Shown here one piece after another: positions 45,900 to 53,905 of a stretch of 64,000 nucleotides of DNA. Origin of the DNA: JAXGMV01 sp040772085 (GTDB taxonomy: Bacteria > Chloroflexota > Anaerolineae > Anaerolineales > Anaerolineaceae); the NCBI GenBank assembly GCA_040772085.1, contig JAXGYU010000001.1, forward strand, positions 930,001 through 994,000, given 5' to 3'. A model generated the notes under the pieces. It was not told the DNA's origin, did not search any database, and saw nothing but the letters and a program-made list of their open reading frames with translations. Position 1 is the stretch's first letter. Every line of letters starts with the position of its first letter. A program made the position numbers and the translations under genes.

Positions 45900-47327
45900 A
45901 TGGTAGCTGAAAAAATTACTATCGAACCAGTAACCCGCATTGAAGGTCATGCGAAAGTGACCATCCACATGAACGAGGATGGCACCGTTGAACACGCTTA
46001 CATGCATGTCAACGAATTTCGCGGATTTGAAAAATTCTGCGAAGGCCGCATGGTCTTTGAAATGCCCAGTATCACCCCCCGCATTTGCGGTATTTGCCCG
46101 GTCAGCCATCATCTGGCTGCTGCCAAAGCTGCTGATGTCGTCCTCGGCGCTGAACCGCCCCGTCCCGCGAAACTGCTGCGCGAGCTGATGCACATGGGTC
46201 AGATCATCCAGAGCCATGGCATGCATTTCTTTGAGCTTGCCGGCCCTGATCTGCTGCTGGGTTTCGACTCCGACCCCGCGACGCGTAACGTTGTCGGTCT
46301 GATCGGCGCGGATCCTGGCTTGACCGTCAAAGCGGTTGAGCTGCGCAAATTCGGTCAGGAGATCATCAAGACCCTCGGCGGGCGCAGAATTCACCCCAAC
46401 TTCGCTGTCCCGGGCGGCGTCAACCGCTCACTGAGCGTCACCGACCGCGACATGCTGCTGCGCCGGATCGATGAGAATATCGCTACGCTGCAGGTCGGCA
46501 TCGAGATCATGAAGGGCTGGGCGGCTGACCACATGGAAGACATCAACAAGTTCGGTGTCTTCCCGACCGGCTACTTTGGCCTGGTAACCCCGCAGAACTC
46601 GCTCGAACTCTACGATGGCGAAATTCGTCTGATCGACCGCGATGGCGTCCAGCTCGAGAAGTTCGACCCCACTCACTATCTGGATTACATCGCCGAGCAC
46701 GTCGAGAACTGGAGCTATCTCAAGTTCCCGTACTACAAGAAACTCGGCTGGCCAGGCGGCGTCTACCGTGTCGGCCCACTGGGCAGGCTCAATGCTTCTG
46801 AGCAGATTGATACACCGCTGGCGAATGAAGAGCTGAAGGTCTTCAAGAGCCTGAACGGCGGGAAGCCAGTGGAGAACACACTGTACTTCCACTACGCCCG
46901 TCTGATCGAAGCCCTGTTCGCAACTGAACATGCGGCGAAACTGCTCAGCGATCCTGACATCACCAGCACTGACATCCTCAACACCAGCCGCAATGTGGTT
47001 GGTGAAGGCGTCGGCGTCATTGAAGCCCCGCGCGGCACCCTCATCCACCACTACTGGACGGATGGGCATGAGAAACTGACCCGTGTCAACCTGATCGTCG
47101 CGACTGGTCACAACAATTACGCCATGACCAACGCGGTCGATTCGGTCGCCAAGACCTACATCAACCACAACCCTGTGACTGAAGGTCTGCTCAATCGGGT
47201 TGAAGCCGCCATCCGGGCGCATGACCCCTGCCTGTCGTGTTCAACACACGCGGTCGGTCAGATGCCGCTCATCATCGACATCGTCGATCCTGAGGGTAAG
47301 GTGATTCAGACCCTGAAGCGTGACTAA
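45900..47327 (+). CDS. hoxH: [NiFe] hydrogenase large subunit (HoxH type), precursor
   Basis: 475 aa. Both active-site motifs are intact: RICGICPVSHH (L1) and DPCLSCSTH (L2); all four nickel ligands are Cys. After the L2 His a short extension (AVGQMPLIIDIV...) remains, to be cut off by the maturation protease after nickel insertion. Together with HoxY this makes a group 3 cytoplasmic H2-oxidising/producing catalytic dimer. Confidence 0.95.
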   Translation: MVAEKITIEPVTRIEGHAKVTIHMNEDGTVEHAYMHVNEFRGFEKFCEGRMVFEMPSITPRICGICPVSHHLAAAKAADVVLGAEPPRPAKLLRELMHMGQIIQSHGMHFFELAGPDLLLGFDSDPATRNVVGLIGADPGLTVKAVELRKFGQEIIKTLGGRRIHPNFAVPGGVNRSLSVTDRDMLLRRIDENIATLQVGIEIMKGWAADHMEDINKFGVFPTGYFGLVTPQNSLELYDGEIRLIDRDGVQLEKFDPTHYLDYIAEHVENWSYLKFPYYKKLGWPGGVYRVGPLGRLNASEQIDTPLANEELKVFKSLNGGKPVENTLYFHYARLIEALFATEHAAKLLSDPDITSTDILNTSRNVVGEGVGVIEAPRGTLIHHYWTDGHEKLTRVNLIVATGHNNYAMTNAVDSVAKTYINHNPVTEGLLNRVEAAIRAHDPCLSCSTHAVGQMPLIIDIVDPEGKVIQTLKRD

Positions 47328-47357
47328 AGGTCTGCTAGACAAAACGGTTTTCGAAGG

Positions 47358-47390
47358 GGAGTTCTGGCGGACGTCAGAACTCCTTTTTTT
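47358..47390 (+). terminator. Intrinsic terminator between hoxH and the maturation genes
   Basis: Stem GGAGTTCTG / CAGAACTCC (47358-47383) followed by T7. The next gene starts 10 nt later, so it probably acts as a partial terminator that lowers maturation-gene expression. Confidence 0.85.
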
Positions 47391-47399
47391 GAGAGTGAA

Positions 47400-47879
47400 A
47401 TGAAAAAAACATTGATTATTGGTTATGGCAATATCGATCGTCAGGATGATGGTCTGGCCTGGCATATTTTGCTGAAAACCGCTCGGCACTATGGGTTTGC
47501 CGAGTTTGAATTCAATCAGGAACACTTCACCAGCGAGGAATACCCTCATCTGATGTTCGACCTGCAGCTCGCGCCGGAAATGTCCGAGATCGTCAGGAAG
47601 TACGATCAGGTCCTGTTTGTTGACGCGCACACCGGTGCCATTGCCGACGAAATCTCGTGGATTGCTGTCACCCCTGAATACAAGCCATCCGCTTTTACCC
47701 ATCACATGAGCCCGGAGACGGTCTTGTCACTGGCGCATACCATTTACAGCGCTGTCCCTGAGACACAACTGCTCTCGGTGCGTGGGTACAATTTTGGCTT
47801 TGGCAACGACCTTTCCGCACGCGCGGAAGAGCTAGCGCAGCAGGCAAGCGATAAAATAATTCAATGGCTGAGTCTGTGA
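47400..47879 (+). CDS. hoxW: Hydrogenase maturation endopeptidase (HoxW-like)
   Basis: 159 aa. Opening IIGYGNIDRQDDGLAW, then VDAHTGAI and HHMSPETVLSLA, which are the HoxW/HyaD-type nickel-sensing motifs. It removes the C-terminal peptide of HoxH. It lies just after the hoxH terminator. Confidence 0.9.
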   Translation: MKKTLIIGYGNIDRQDDGLAWHILLKTARHYGFAEFEFNQEHFTSEEYPHLMFDLQLAPEMSEIVRKYDQVLFVDAHTGAIADEISWIAVTPEYKPSAFTHHMSPETVLSLAHTIYSAVPETQLLSVRGYNFGFGNDLSARAEELAQQASDKIIQWLSL

Positions 47880-47901
47880 TTGATTTCAAGATGAGCGCGA
47901 A

Positions 47902-48276
47902 ATGCACGAACTGAGCGTTACTGAGAGCATCCTGAATATCTGCGTGGACTACGCCCAGCGGTCGGGTGCCGCCAAAGTGACGACGGTCAACCTGGTGATC
48001 GGGCAGCTTTCCAGCATCATTGACGACTCGGTCCAGTTTTATTGGGACCTGATATCCGAGGGTACCGTCTGCGAGAAAGCCAAGCTGCATTTTGACCGCA
48101 TCCCGGCGTTGATGAAATGCCGGCAATGCGCATCTGAATTCAATCTCGACCAGATCCTCAGCCCCTGTCCGTCCTGCGGTTCCATGGAGGTGGAGCTGCT
48201 CGCCGGTGAGGAATTCTACGTGGATAGCATCGAAATTGAACGCGAAAAGAAAGAGGAACCAAGCAATGAGTCCTGA
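47902..48276 (+). CDS. hypA: Hydrogenase nickel chaperone HypA
   Basis: 124 aa. The MHE N-terminus binds nickel; zinc is held by CRQC and CPSC. It delivers nickel to the hydrogenase large subunit with HypB. Its end overlaps hypB by 11 nt. Confidence 0.96.
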   Translation: MHELSVTESILNICVDYAQRSGAAKVTTVNLVIGQLSSIIDDSVQFYWDLISEGTVCEKAKLHFDRIPALMKCRQCASEFNLDQILSPCPSCGSMEVELLAGEEFYVDSIEIEREKKEEPSNES

Positions 48277-48919
48277 AAAGGTGACCATCGTTCAGCGCAT
48301 CATGGACGTCAATGATAAAGTGGCGCTGGAAAACCAGAGAATACTGGATGACCATCACATTTTTGGTATCAACATCATGGCATCTCCGGGTGCCGGCAAG
48401 ACCTCGACCATCTTGCAGACGATCACGCGGCTGGAAGGCTATAAGACCGGTGTTCTGGAAGGCGACACCGCGCCAGTGACCATAGACGCGGACAAAATTC
48501 AGGCCATTGGCAGCCCCGCCGTTCAGATCAATACCGGCGGTGAATGCCATCTGGATGCCATGGTGATCCAGAACGGTCTCAGCCAGCTTCCGCTGGATGA
48601 GATTGATCTGCTGATCATTGAAAATGTCGGCAACCTGATCTGCCCTGCCGGCTATAAGCTCGGCACGCACGCCAACGTCCTGATTGCCAGCATCCCTGAA
48701 GGGGATGACAAGCCGTACAAGTACCCGAACATCTACCGCGGGCTGGATGTGCTGCTGCTGAACAAGATTGATCTCCTGCCGTATGTACCTTTTGACATCC
48801 CCTATTTCATCGCCGGCGTCCGCATGCTCAACCCGGACCTGAAGGTATTCGAGCTATCCTCAAAGACCGGCGAAGGGTTTGATGCCTGGATCGACTGGTT
48901 GAAGGGGAACCTGACCTAA
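48266..48919 (+). CDS. hypB: Hydrogenase maturation GTPase HypB
   Basis: 217 aa. G1 motif MASPGAGKTS, ENVGNLICPAG, and LLNKIDLLPY. There is no His-rich nickel-storage stretch at the N-terminus. The ATG at 48266 (GAGG 8 nt upstream) is chosen; a longer in-frame reading lies inside hypA. Confidence 0.95.
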   Translation: MSPEKVTIVQRIMDVNDKVALENQRILDDHHIFGINIMASPGAGKTSTILQTITRLEGYKTGVLEGDTAPVTIDADKIQAIGSPAVQINTGGECHLDAMVIQNGLSQLPLDEIDLLIIENVGNLICPAGYKLGTHANVLIASIPEGDDKPYKYPNIYRGLDVLLLNKIDLLPYVPFDIPYFIAGVRMLNPDLKVFELSSKTGEGFDAWIDWLKGNLT

Positions 48920-48932
48920 CAGTAATTCTTAG

Positions 48933-51224
48933 ATGGAAAACGAGTGCAACCAGTTCATCAACATCACCGGCGTCGTCCAGGGCGTCGGTTTCAGGCCATT
49001 CGTCTATACCCTGGCAGTCAAACATGGCCTGCATGGCTGGGTGCGCAATACCTCTCATGGTGTTGACATTGAACTGAACGCCAGCGCTGAGGAAGCCCGA
49101 TCATTCGTTGATGAAATTCGGCGTAATAAACCCCCGTTGGCGAAGATCGACCAGATCAGTCTGGCCGAAGTAGCCTACCAGCCTTATGAGTCATTCACGA
49201 TTGTCCATAGCCAGCCGCAGCCGGGCGAATTCCTGCCCGTTTCACCAGATGTGAAGATTTGTGCGGATTGCGCGCGCGAAATGGCTGATCCAGCCGACCG
49301 GCGCTATCGCTATCCGTTCATCAACTGTACCAACTGCGGCCCGCGCTTTACGATCATCCGCGATATTCCCTACGACCGACCGCTGACGACCATGGCAGGA
49401 TTCCAACTCTGTCCGGATTGCGAAAAGGAATATCAGAACCCGCTCGACCGCCGTTTTCACGCGCAGCCAATCGCCTGCCCGGTTTGCGGACCGCATCTGA
49501 CGCTGATTCGCGGCCCTGAGCAGATTGAGGGCGACGAGCCCGCACTCACCGCAGCACGCGAGATGCTGGCTGCGGGCAGGATCCTGGCAATCAAGGGGTT
49601 GGGCGGCTACCATCTCGCCTGTGACGCATTCAACGCGGACGCGGTCAATAAATTGCGGCGTCGAAAGCAGCGCAGCGACAAAGCATTCGCGCTGATGGCT
49701 TATGACATGGCGGTCGTTCGCCGGTTTTTCCAACCTTCTGACTCAGAGGCAAGTCTGCTGGTAAGCCCGGCAGCGCCTATCGTGCTGATTGATGGTAATG
49801 AAGCAAGTGCTTCATTACGCTCAACCGCGCCGGGACAGACGCGCTTTGGTGTCATGCTCGCCTATACCCCGCAGCACCTGCTGCTGACTGAGCCGGCGCC
49901 GGGCTTCCCTGAATTGCTTGTCATGACCAGCGGCAATCTGAGCGAGGAGCCTATCGCGTATCAGGATGAAGACGCGCTGCAACGGCTTGCGCCCCTGGTC
50001 GATGGATTTCTGATCCATGACCGGCCTATCCACATGCGCGTCGATGATTCGGTGTACCGGGCTGTCGATGGTCAACCCTATCCCCTGCGTCGCTCGCGCG
50101 GTTTCGCGCCCGACCCTATCCGTTTGTCATACCCCCTTCCGGAGTTGCTTGCATGCGGCGCGGAACAGAAGAATACCTTCAGCCTCTCACGCGGCAATTA
50201 CGCCTTTATGAGCCCTCACATCGGCGATATGGAGAACCTCGAGACCTACGCCTCCTATCAATCCGGTATTGAGCACTTTCAACGCCTGTTCAAAATCAAG
50301 CCGCAAGCGATCATTTGCGACATGCATCCAGACTATCTGCCGACCCGCTATGCTGAGGAGCGCGCTGCCGAGGAAAATTTACCGCTGATCAAAGTGCAGC
50401 ACCATCACGCGCACCTGGCAGGCTGCCTGGCGGATAATGGATACCCATTAGACCAGCCAGCGATCGGGTTGATTTTTGACGGCACGGGCCTCGGAACTGA
50501 TGGCAAAATCTGGGGTGGTGAAGTACTGGTTGGCAACGCCTTCTCGTTCACCAGGCGCTATCACCTGCAATATATGCGTCTGCCAGGCGGTGAAGCGGCT
50601 ATCCGCCAGCCTGCCAGAATCGCGCTGGCTTATCTCGGGCAACTCGGGCTGGCATGGCAGGACGACCTCGCGCCTGTTTTCGCGACGTCTGTCGAAGAAA
50701 GGGCGGTCATCAGCCGCCTGCTGGAAATGAACCTGAACGCGCCGGAGACCTCGAGTATGGGCCGGCTGTTTGATGCCGTTTCATCCCTGATCGGCGTCAG
50801 GCAGGCGATTAACTACGAGGCGCAGGCCGCGATTGAACTGGAGACTTTAGCTGACCCCGCTTATGAGGGTTCTTATAAGTTCGACCTTGAAGAGGATACG
50901 GTTCTGCTGAAAGGTATCTTCGAAGCCATCCTGCGCGACCTCAGGCTTGGAACACCGGGCTCAGTCATCGCCGCGGCATTTCACAACACCATCGCTCGGC
51001 TGGCTGCCGAGCTCGCTGTGCGCAGCGCGCATGAAACCGCTTGTCGACTGATTGCGTTATCAGGCGGTGTGTGGCAAAATCATTATTTACTGCAAAAAAC
51101 GCTTAAGGAATTAGGCAAGCACGACCTGCAAGTGATCATTCATCGCCAGGTGCCTGCCAACGACGGCGGTCTGGCTCTCGGGCAGCTTGTGATCGGCGCC
51201 GCCCAATTGAAGGAAGGAAAATAG
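48933..51224 (+). CDS. hypF: Carbamoyltransferase HypF
   Basis: 763 aa, full length. Acylphosphatase domain (GVVQGVGFRPFVY), two zinc fingers (CADCAREM...CTNCGPRFT; CPDCEKEY...CPVCGPH), YrdC-like domain (GLGGYHLACDA), and Kae1-like domain (HHHAHLAGCLAD, LSGGVWQN). It makes the cyanide ligands of the Fe centre from carbamoyl phosphate, together with HypE. The ribosome binding site is weak. Confidence 0.97.
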   Translation: MENECNQFINITGVVQGVGFRPFVYTLAVKHGLHGWVRNTSHGVDIELNASAEEARSFVDEIRRNKPPLAKIDQISLAEVAYQPYESFTIVHSQPQPGEFLPVSPDVKICADCAREMADPADRRYRYPFINCTNCGPRFTIIRDIPYDRPLTTMAGFQLCPDCEKEYQNPLDRRFHAQPIACPVCGPHLTLIRGPEQIEGDEPALTAAREMLAAGRILAIKGLGGYHLACDAFNADAVNKLRRRKQRSDKAFALMAYDMAVVRRFFQPSDSEASLLVSPAAPIVLIDGNEASASLRSTAPGQTRFGVMLAYTPQHLLLTEPAPGFPELLVMTSGNLSEEPIAYQDEDALQRLAPLVDGFLIHDRPIHMRVDDSVYRAVDGQPYPLRRSRGFAPDPIRLSYPLPELLACGAEQKNTFSLSRGNYAFMSPHIGDMENLETYASYQSGIEHFQRLFKIKPQAIICDMHPDYLPTRYAEERAAEENLPLIKVQHHHAHLAGCLADNGYPLDQPAIGLIFDGTGLGTDGKIWGGEVLVGNAFSFTRRYHLQYMRLPGGEAAIRQPARIALAYLGQLGLAWQDDLAPVFATSVEERAVISRLLEMNLNAPETSSMGRLFDAVSSLIGVRQAINYEAQAAIELETLADPAYEGSYKFDLEEDTVLLKGIFEAILRDLRLGTPGSVIAAAFHNTIARLAAELAVRSAHETACRLIALSGGVWQNHYLLQKTLKELGKHDLQVIIHRQVPANDGGLALGQLVIGAAQLKEGK

Positions 51225-51227
51225 ATT

Positions 51228-51473
51228 ATGTGTCTGGGCATCCCCGGAAAGATTATTGAAACATTTGAAAAAGATGGTTTGAAAATGGCCAAGGTTGACT
51301 TCGGTGATGTGTTCAACGAAGTCTGCCTGGAAGCAACCCCTGAAGCCGCAATCGGTGATTATGTCATTGTGCATGCCGGCTTCGCGCTCAACACCCTCTC
51401 TGAAGCTGAAGCGCAGGAAACGCTGGAGCTATTGCGTGAGATCGGGATCGCCGACCAGGGAGAAGAAAGCTGA
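51228..51473 (+). CDS. hypC: Hydrogenase assembly chaperone HypC
   Basis: 81 aa, MCLGIPGKI opening with the essential Cys2. With HypD it forms the scaffold for Fe(CN)2CO. It lies 3 nt after hypF. Confidence 0.96.
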   Translation: MCLGIPGKIIETFEKDGLKMAKVDFGDVFNEVCLEATPEAAIGDYVIVHAGFALNTLSEAEAQETLELLREIGIADQGEES

Positions 51474-51475
51474 CC

Positions 51476-52576
51476 ATGCTTCCCGTATTTGAGAGCGAGA
51501 CTTACCGGGATATCGCCCTGATTCGTCCGATTCTTGATAAGCTACACGCAGTTTCAACGAAACCTGTGGTCATTATGGAGATTTGCGGCGGTCAGACACA
51601 CGCGATCATGCAGTATGGTCTGGATCAACTGCTGCCTGACACGATCGAACTCGTGCACGGACCAGGCTGTCCGGTCTGTGTGACACCTCTGGAGCTGATT
51701 GACAAGGCACTGGCTATCGCGTCCCAGCCAAGCGTCATCTTCACCTCTTTTGGCGACATGCTGCGCGTGCCCGGCTCTCGCGATGATCTCTTCAGCATTC
51801 GTGCCAATGGCGGCGACGTGCGCACGGTTTATTCCCCCCTGGACGCGGTCCGCATCGCCAAAGAAAATCCTGACCGTCAGGTGGTCTTCTTCGCCATTGG
51901 CTTCGAGACCACCGCTCCCGCCAATGCCATGAGCGTCATTCAGGCAAAGAAACTGGGATTGACCAATTACTCTATCCTCAGTTCTCAGGTGCTTGTGCCG
52001 CCTGCCATGCACGCCATCCTCGGCGCGCCTGCCAACCGCGTGCAGGCATTCCTGGCTGCCGGCCATGTCTGTACCATCATGGGCTACCAGCAATACCAGT
52101 CGATCGCCGAGCACTATCACGCGCCAATCGTGGTCACCGGCTTTGAACCCGTCGACCTGCTGCAAGGCGTGCTGATGGCTGTCACGCAGCTCGAGAATGG
52201 AACAGCCAGGGTGGAAAATGCGTATCAGCGTGCTGTCTTGCCCGAAGGCAACAAGAGCGCGCAGGCGATCATTGAGCAGGTTTATCAGGTCTGTGACCGC
52301 CAGTGGCGAGGCATCGGACTGATTCCCCAGAGCGGCTACTGCATCCGCGATGAATATGCTGCATTTGACGCCGAAAAGCGCTTCAAGGTTGAGAATATCA
52401 GGACAGAAGAACCCGAGATTTGCATCTCAGGACTTGTCCTGCAAGGCTTGAAGAAACCGGTTGATTGCCCTGCCTTCGGCACGCTCTGCACTCCCGCAAA
52501 TCCGCTCGGCGCGACAATGGTTTCCTCCGAAGGCACCTGCGCCGCCTATTATCGCTATGCCCGAAAAGGGGCTTGA
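51476..52576 (+). CDS. hypD: Fe(CN)2CO assembly protein HypD
   Basis: 366 aa. MEICGGQTHAIMQYG, HGPGCPVCVTP, and GFETTAPANA are the conserved HypD blocks; several C-terminal Cys hold its [4Fe-4S]. It is 2 nt after hypC and 3 nt before hypE. Confidence 0.96.
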   Translation: MLPVFESETYRDIALIRPILDKLHAVSTKPVVIMEICGGQTHAIMQYGLDQLLPDTIELVHGPGCPVCVTPLELIDKALAIASQPSVIFTSFGDMLRVPGSRDDLFSIRANGGDVRTVYSPLDAVRIAKENPDRQVVFFAIGFETTAPANAMSVIQAKKLGLTNYSILSSQVLVPPAMHAILGAPANRVQAFLAAGHVCTIMGYQQYQSIAEHYHAPIVVTGFEPVDLLQGVLMAVTQLENGTARVENAYQRAVLPEGNKSAQAIIEQVYQVCDRQWRGIGLIPQSGYCIRDEYAAFDAEKRFKVENIRTEEPEICISGLVLQGLKKPVDCPAFGTLCTPANPLGATMVSSEGTCAAYYRYARKGA

Positions 52577-52579
52577 TCC

Positions 52580-53629
52580 ATGGCAAATTTCGAGAACTTC
52601 ACCTGCCCCATCCCGCTCAGTCATAACGACCAGATTATGCTGGCACACGGCAGCGGCGGACGAAAGACCGCCAACCTCGTCAGAGACCTCTTCTACCCCT
52701 TGTTTGACAACCCCATGCTGGGTCAGGGCGATGATTTTGCCGCCTGCCCGCAGGGTCAAGGCAGGCTGGTCATTTCGACCGACTCACACATCGTCAAGCC
52801 GCTTTTCTTCCCTGGCGGAGATATCGGCAGACTATCGGTATGCGGTACGGTCAACGATGTTGCCATGTCCGGCGCGCAGCCGCTCTATCTGACCGCCGGA
52901 TTCATCCTGGAAGAAGGTCTGCAGATGGAAACGCTCTGGCAAGTCATCAGCTCCATGCGGCACGCCATGGATGAAGCAGGCGTTTCGCTGGTGGCTGGTG
53001 ATACCAAAGTGGTTGAACGCGGCAGCGGCGATGGCATCTTCATCACCACAACAGGCGTCGGCTGGCTGCCAGAGAATGTCTCCATTAGCGGCGCGAATGC
53101 GCAGCCGGGTGATGTCGTCATTGTCTCCGGCACGCTCGGTGATCACGGCATCGCGGTGCTGGCGGCTCGCGGCGAACTCGGCTTTGAGACGCCAATCGTC
53201 TCGGATGTCGCGCCCTTGAATGGGCTGATCAGAACCCTCCTGGAACACGCACCGGATACACATGTACTGCGCGACCCGACCCGCGGGGGTCTGGCGACGA
53301 CATTGAATGAAATTGCCGCGCAAAGCGGTGTTTCAATCCAGATTGAAGAGAGCGCGGTGCCGATTAATCGCGGTGTCCGCAGCGCCTGTGACATGCTCGG
53401 TTTCGACCCGCTGTACGTCGCGAATGAAGGCAAGCTGATAGTCATCCTGCCGGAAAGTCAGGCAGACGCTGCCCTGGCTGCCATTCACACTCATCCATAT
53501 GGTGAGAAGGCAGCGGTGATTGGCAGGGTCACGGAAGGTCATGCCGGCTGGGTCACGCTCAAGACCAGAATTGGCGGAACGCGCCTGCTGGATATGCTGA
53601 CCGGCGAAATGCTGCCACGCATTTGCTAG
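52580..53629 (+). CDS. hypE: Carbamoyl dehydratase HypE
   Basis: 349 aa, PurM-like fold. Conserved LAHGSGGRKT, STDSHIVKPLFFPGGDIG, RDPTRGGLATTLNE, and a C-terminal PRIC with the Cys that becomes the thiocyanate. It is the last hyp gene, 54 nt before tRNA-Asp. Confidence 0.96.
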   Translation: MANFENFTCPIPLSHNDQIMLAHGSGGRKTANLVRDLFYPLFDNPMLGQGDDFAACPQGQGRLVISTDSHIVKPLFFPGGDIGRLSVCGTVNDVAMSGAQPLYLTAGFILEEGLQMETLWQVISSMRHAMDEAGVSLVAGDTKVVERGSGDGIFITTTGVGWLPENVSISGANAQPGDVVIVSGTLGDHGIAVLAARGELGFETPIVSDVAPLNGLIRTLLEHAPDTHVLRDPTRGGLATTLNEIAAQSGVSIQIEESAVPINRGVRSACDMLGFDPLYVANEGKLIVILPESQADAALAAIHTHPYGEKAAVIGRVTEGHAGWVTLKTRIGGTRLLDMLTGEMLPRIC

Positions 53630-53682
53630 AAATCCGATTGCCTTGACGCGTTAAATTGGTTGTGATAAACTATGCTTCGCTC

Positions 53683-53756
53683 GGGGGCGTGGTGTAGTGG
53701 TTGAACATGCGGCCCTGTCAAGGCCGAGACCGCGGGTTCGAATCCCGTCGCTCCCG
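53683..53756 (+). tRNA. tRNA-Asp (GTC)
   Basis: Acceptor GGGGGCG with CGCTCCC, D stem GTGT/ACAT, anticodon arm CGGCC-CTGTCAA-GGCCG with GTC at 53717-53719, T arm GCGGG-TTCGAAT-CCCGT, discriminator G. CCA is not encoded. Confidence 0.97.
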
Positions 53757-53762
53757 CTGAGC

Positions 53763-53790
53763 AAAAAAGACTCTGCAAAGGGTCTTTTTT
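53763..53790 (+). terminator. Terminator of tRNA-Asp (copy 1)
   Basis: AAAAAAGACTCT-GCAA-AGGGTCTTTTTT hairpin, U-rich on both strands; an identical hairpin follows at 53857-53884. Confidence 0.9.
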
Positions 53791-53856
53791 ATTTCCCGAG
53801 ACTGGGGCCCCCATTGAGGGGATGATATTCGAACCCCGCCAAAGGTCCCGCTGAGC

Positions 53857-53884
53857 AAAAAAGACTCTGCAAAGGGTCTTTTTT
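53857..53884 (+). terminator. Terminator copy 2 in the tRNA-Asp duplication
   Basis: Same hairpin as copy 1, shifted by 94 nt. Confidence 0.88.
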
Positions 53885-53905
53885 ATTTGTAGGGATGCCG
53901 CATGC

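Larger units (their letters stand above)
53752..53890 (+). repeat. Duplicated tRNA-Asp 3' end and terminator segment
   Basis: The string starting TCCCGCTGAGCAAAAAAG and running through the terminator to TTTTTTATTT occurs at 53752 and again at 53846 (period 94). Before the second copy lies a decayed T-arm (ATTCGAACCCCG) and, at about 53808-53823, GCCCCCATTGAGGGGA, identical to the core of the tRNA-His array. Confidence 0.9.

Noticed and set aside
47220..47327. Selenocysteine in the hydrogenase large subunit
   Set aside because: Both L2 positions are encoded by TGC/TGT-type Cys codons (DPCLSC) and no in-frame TGA occurs.
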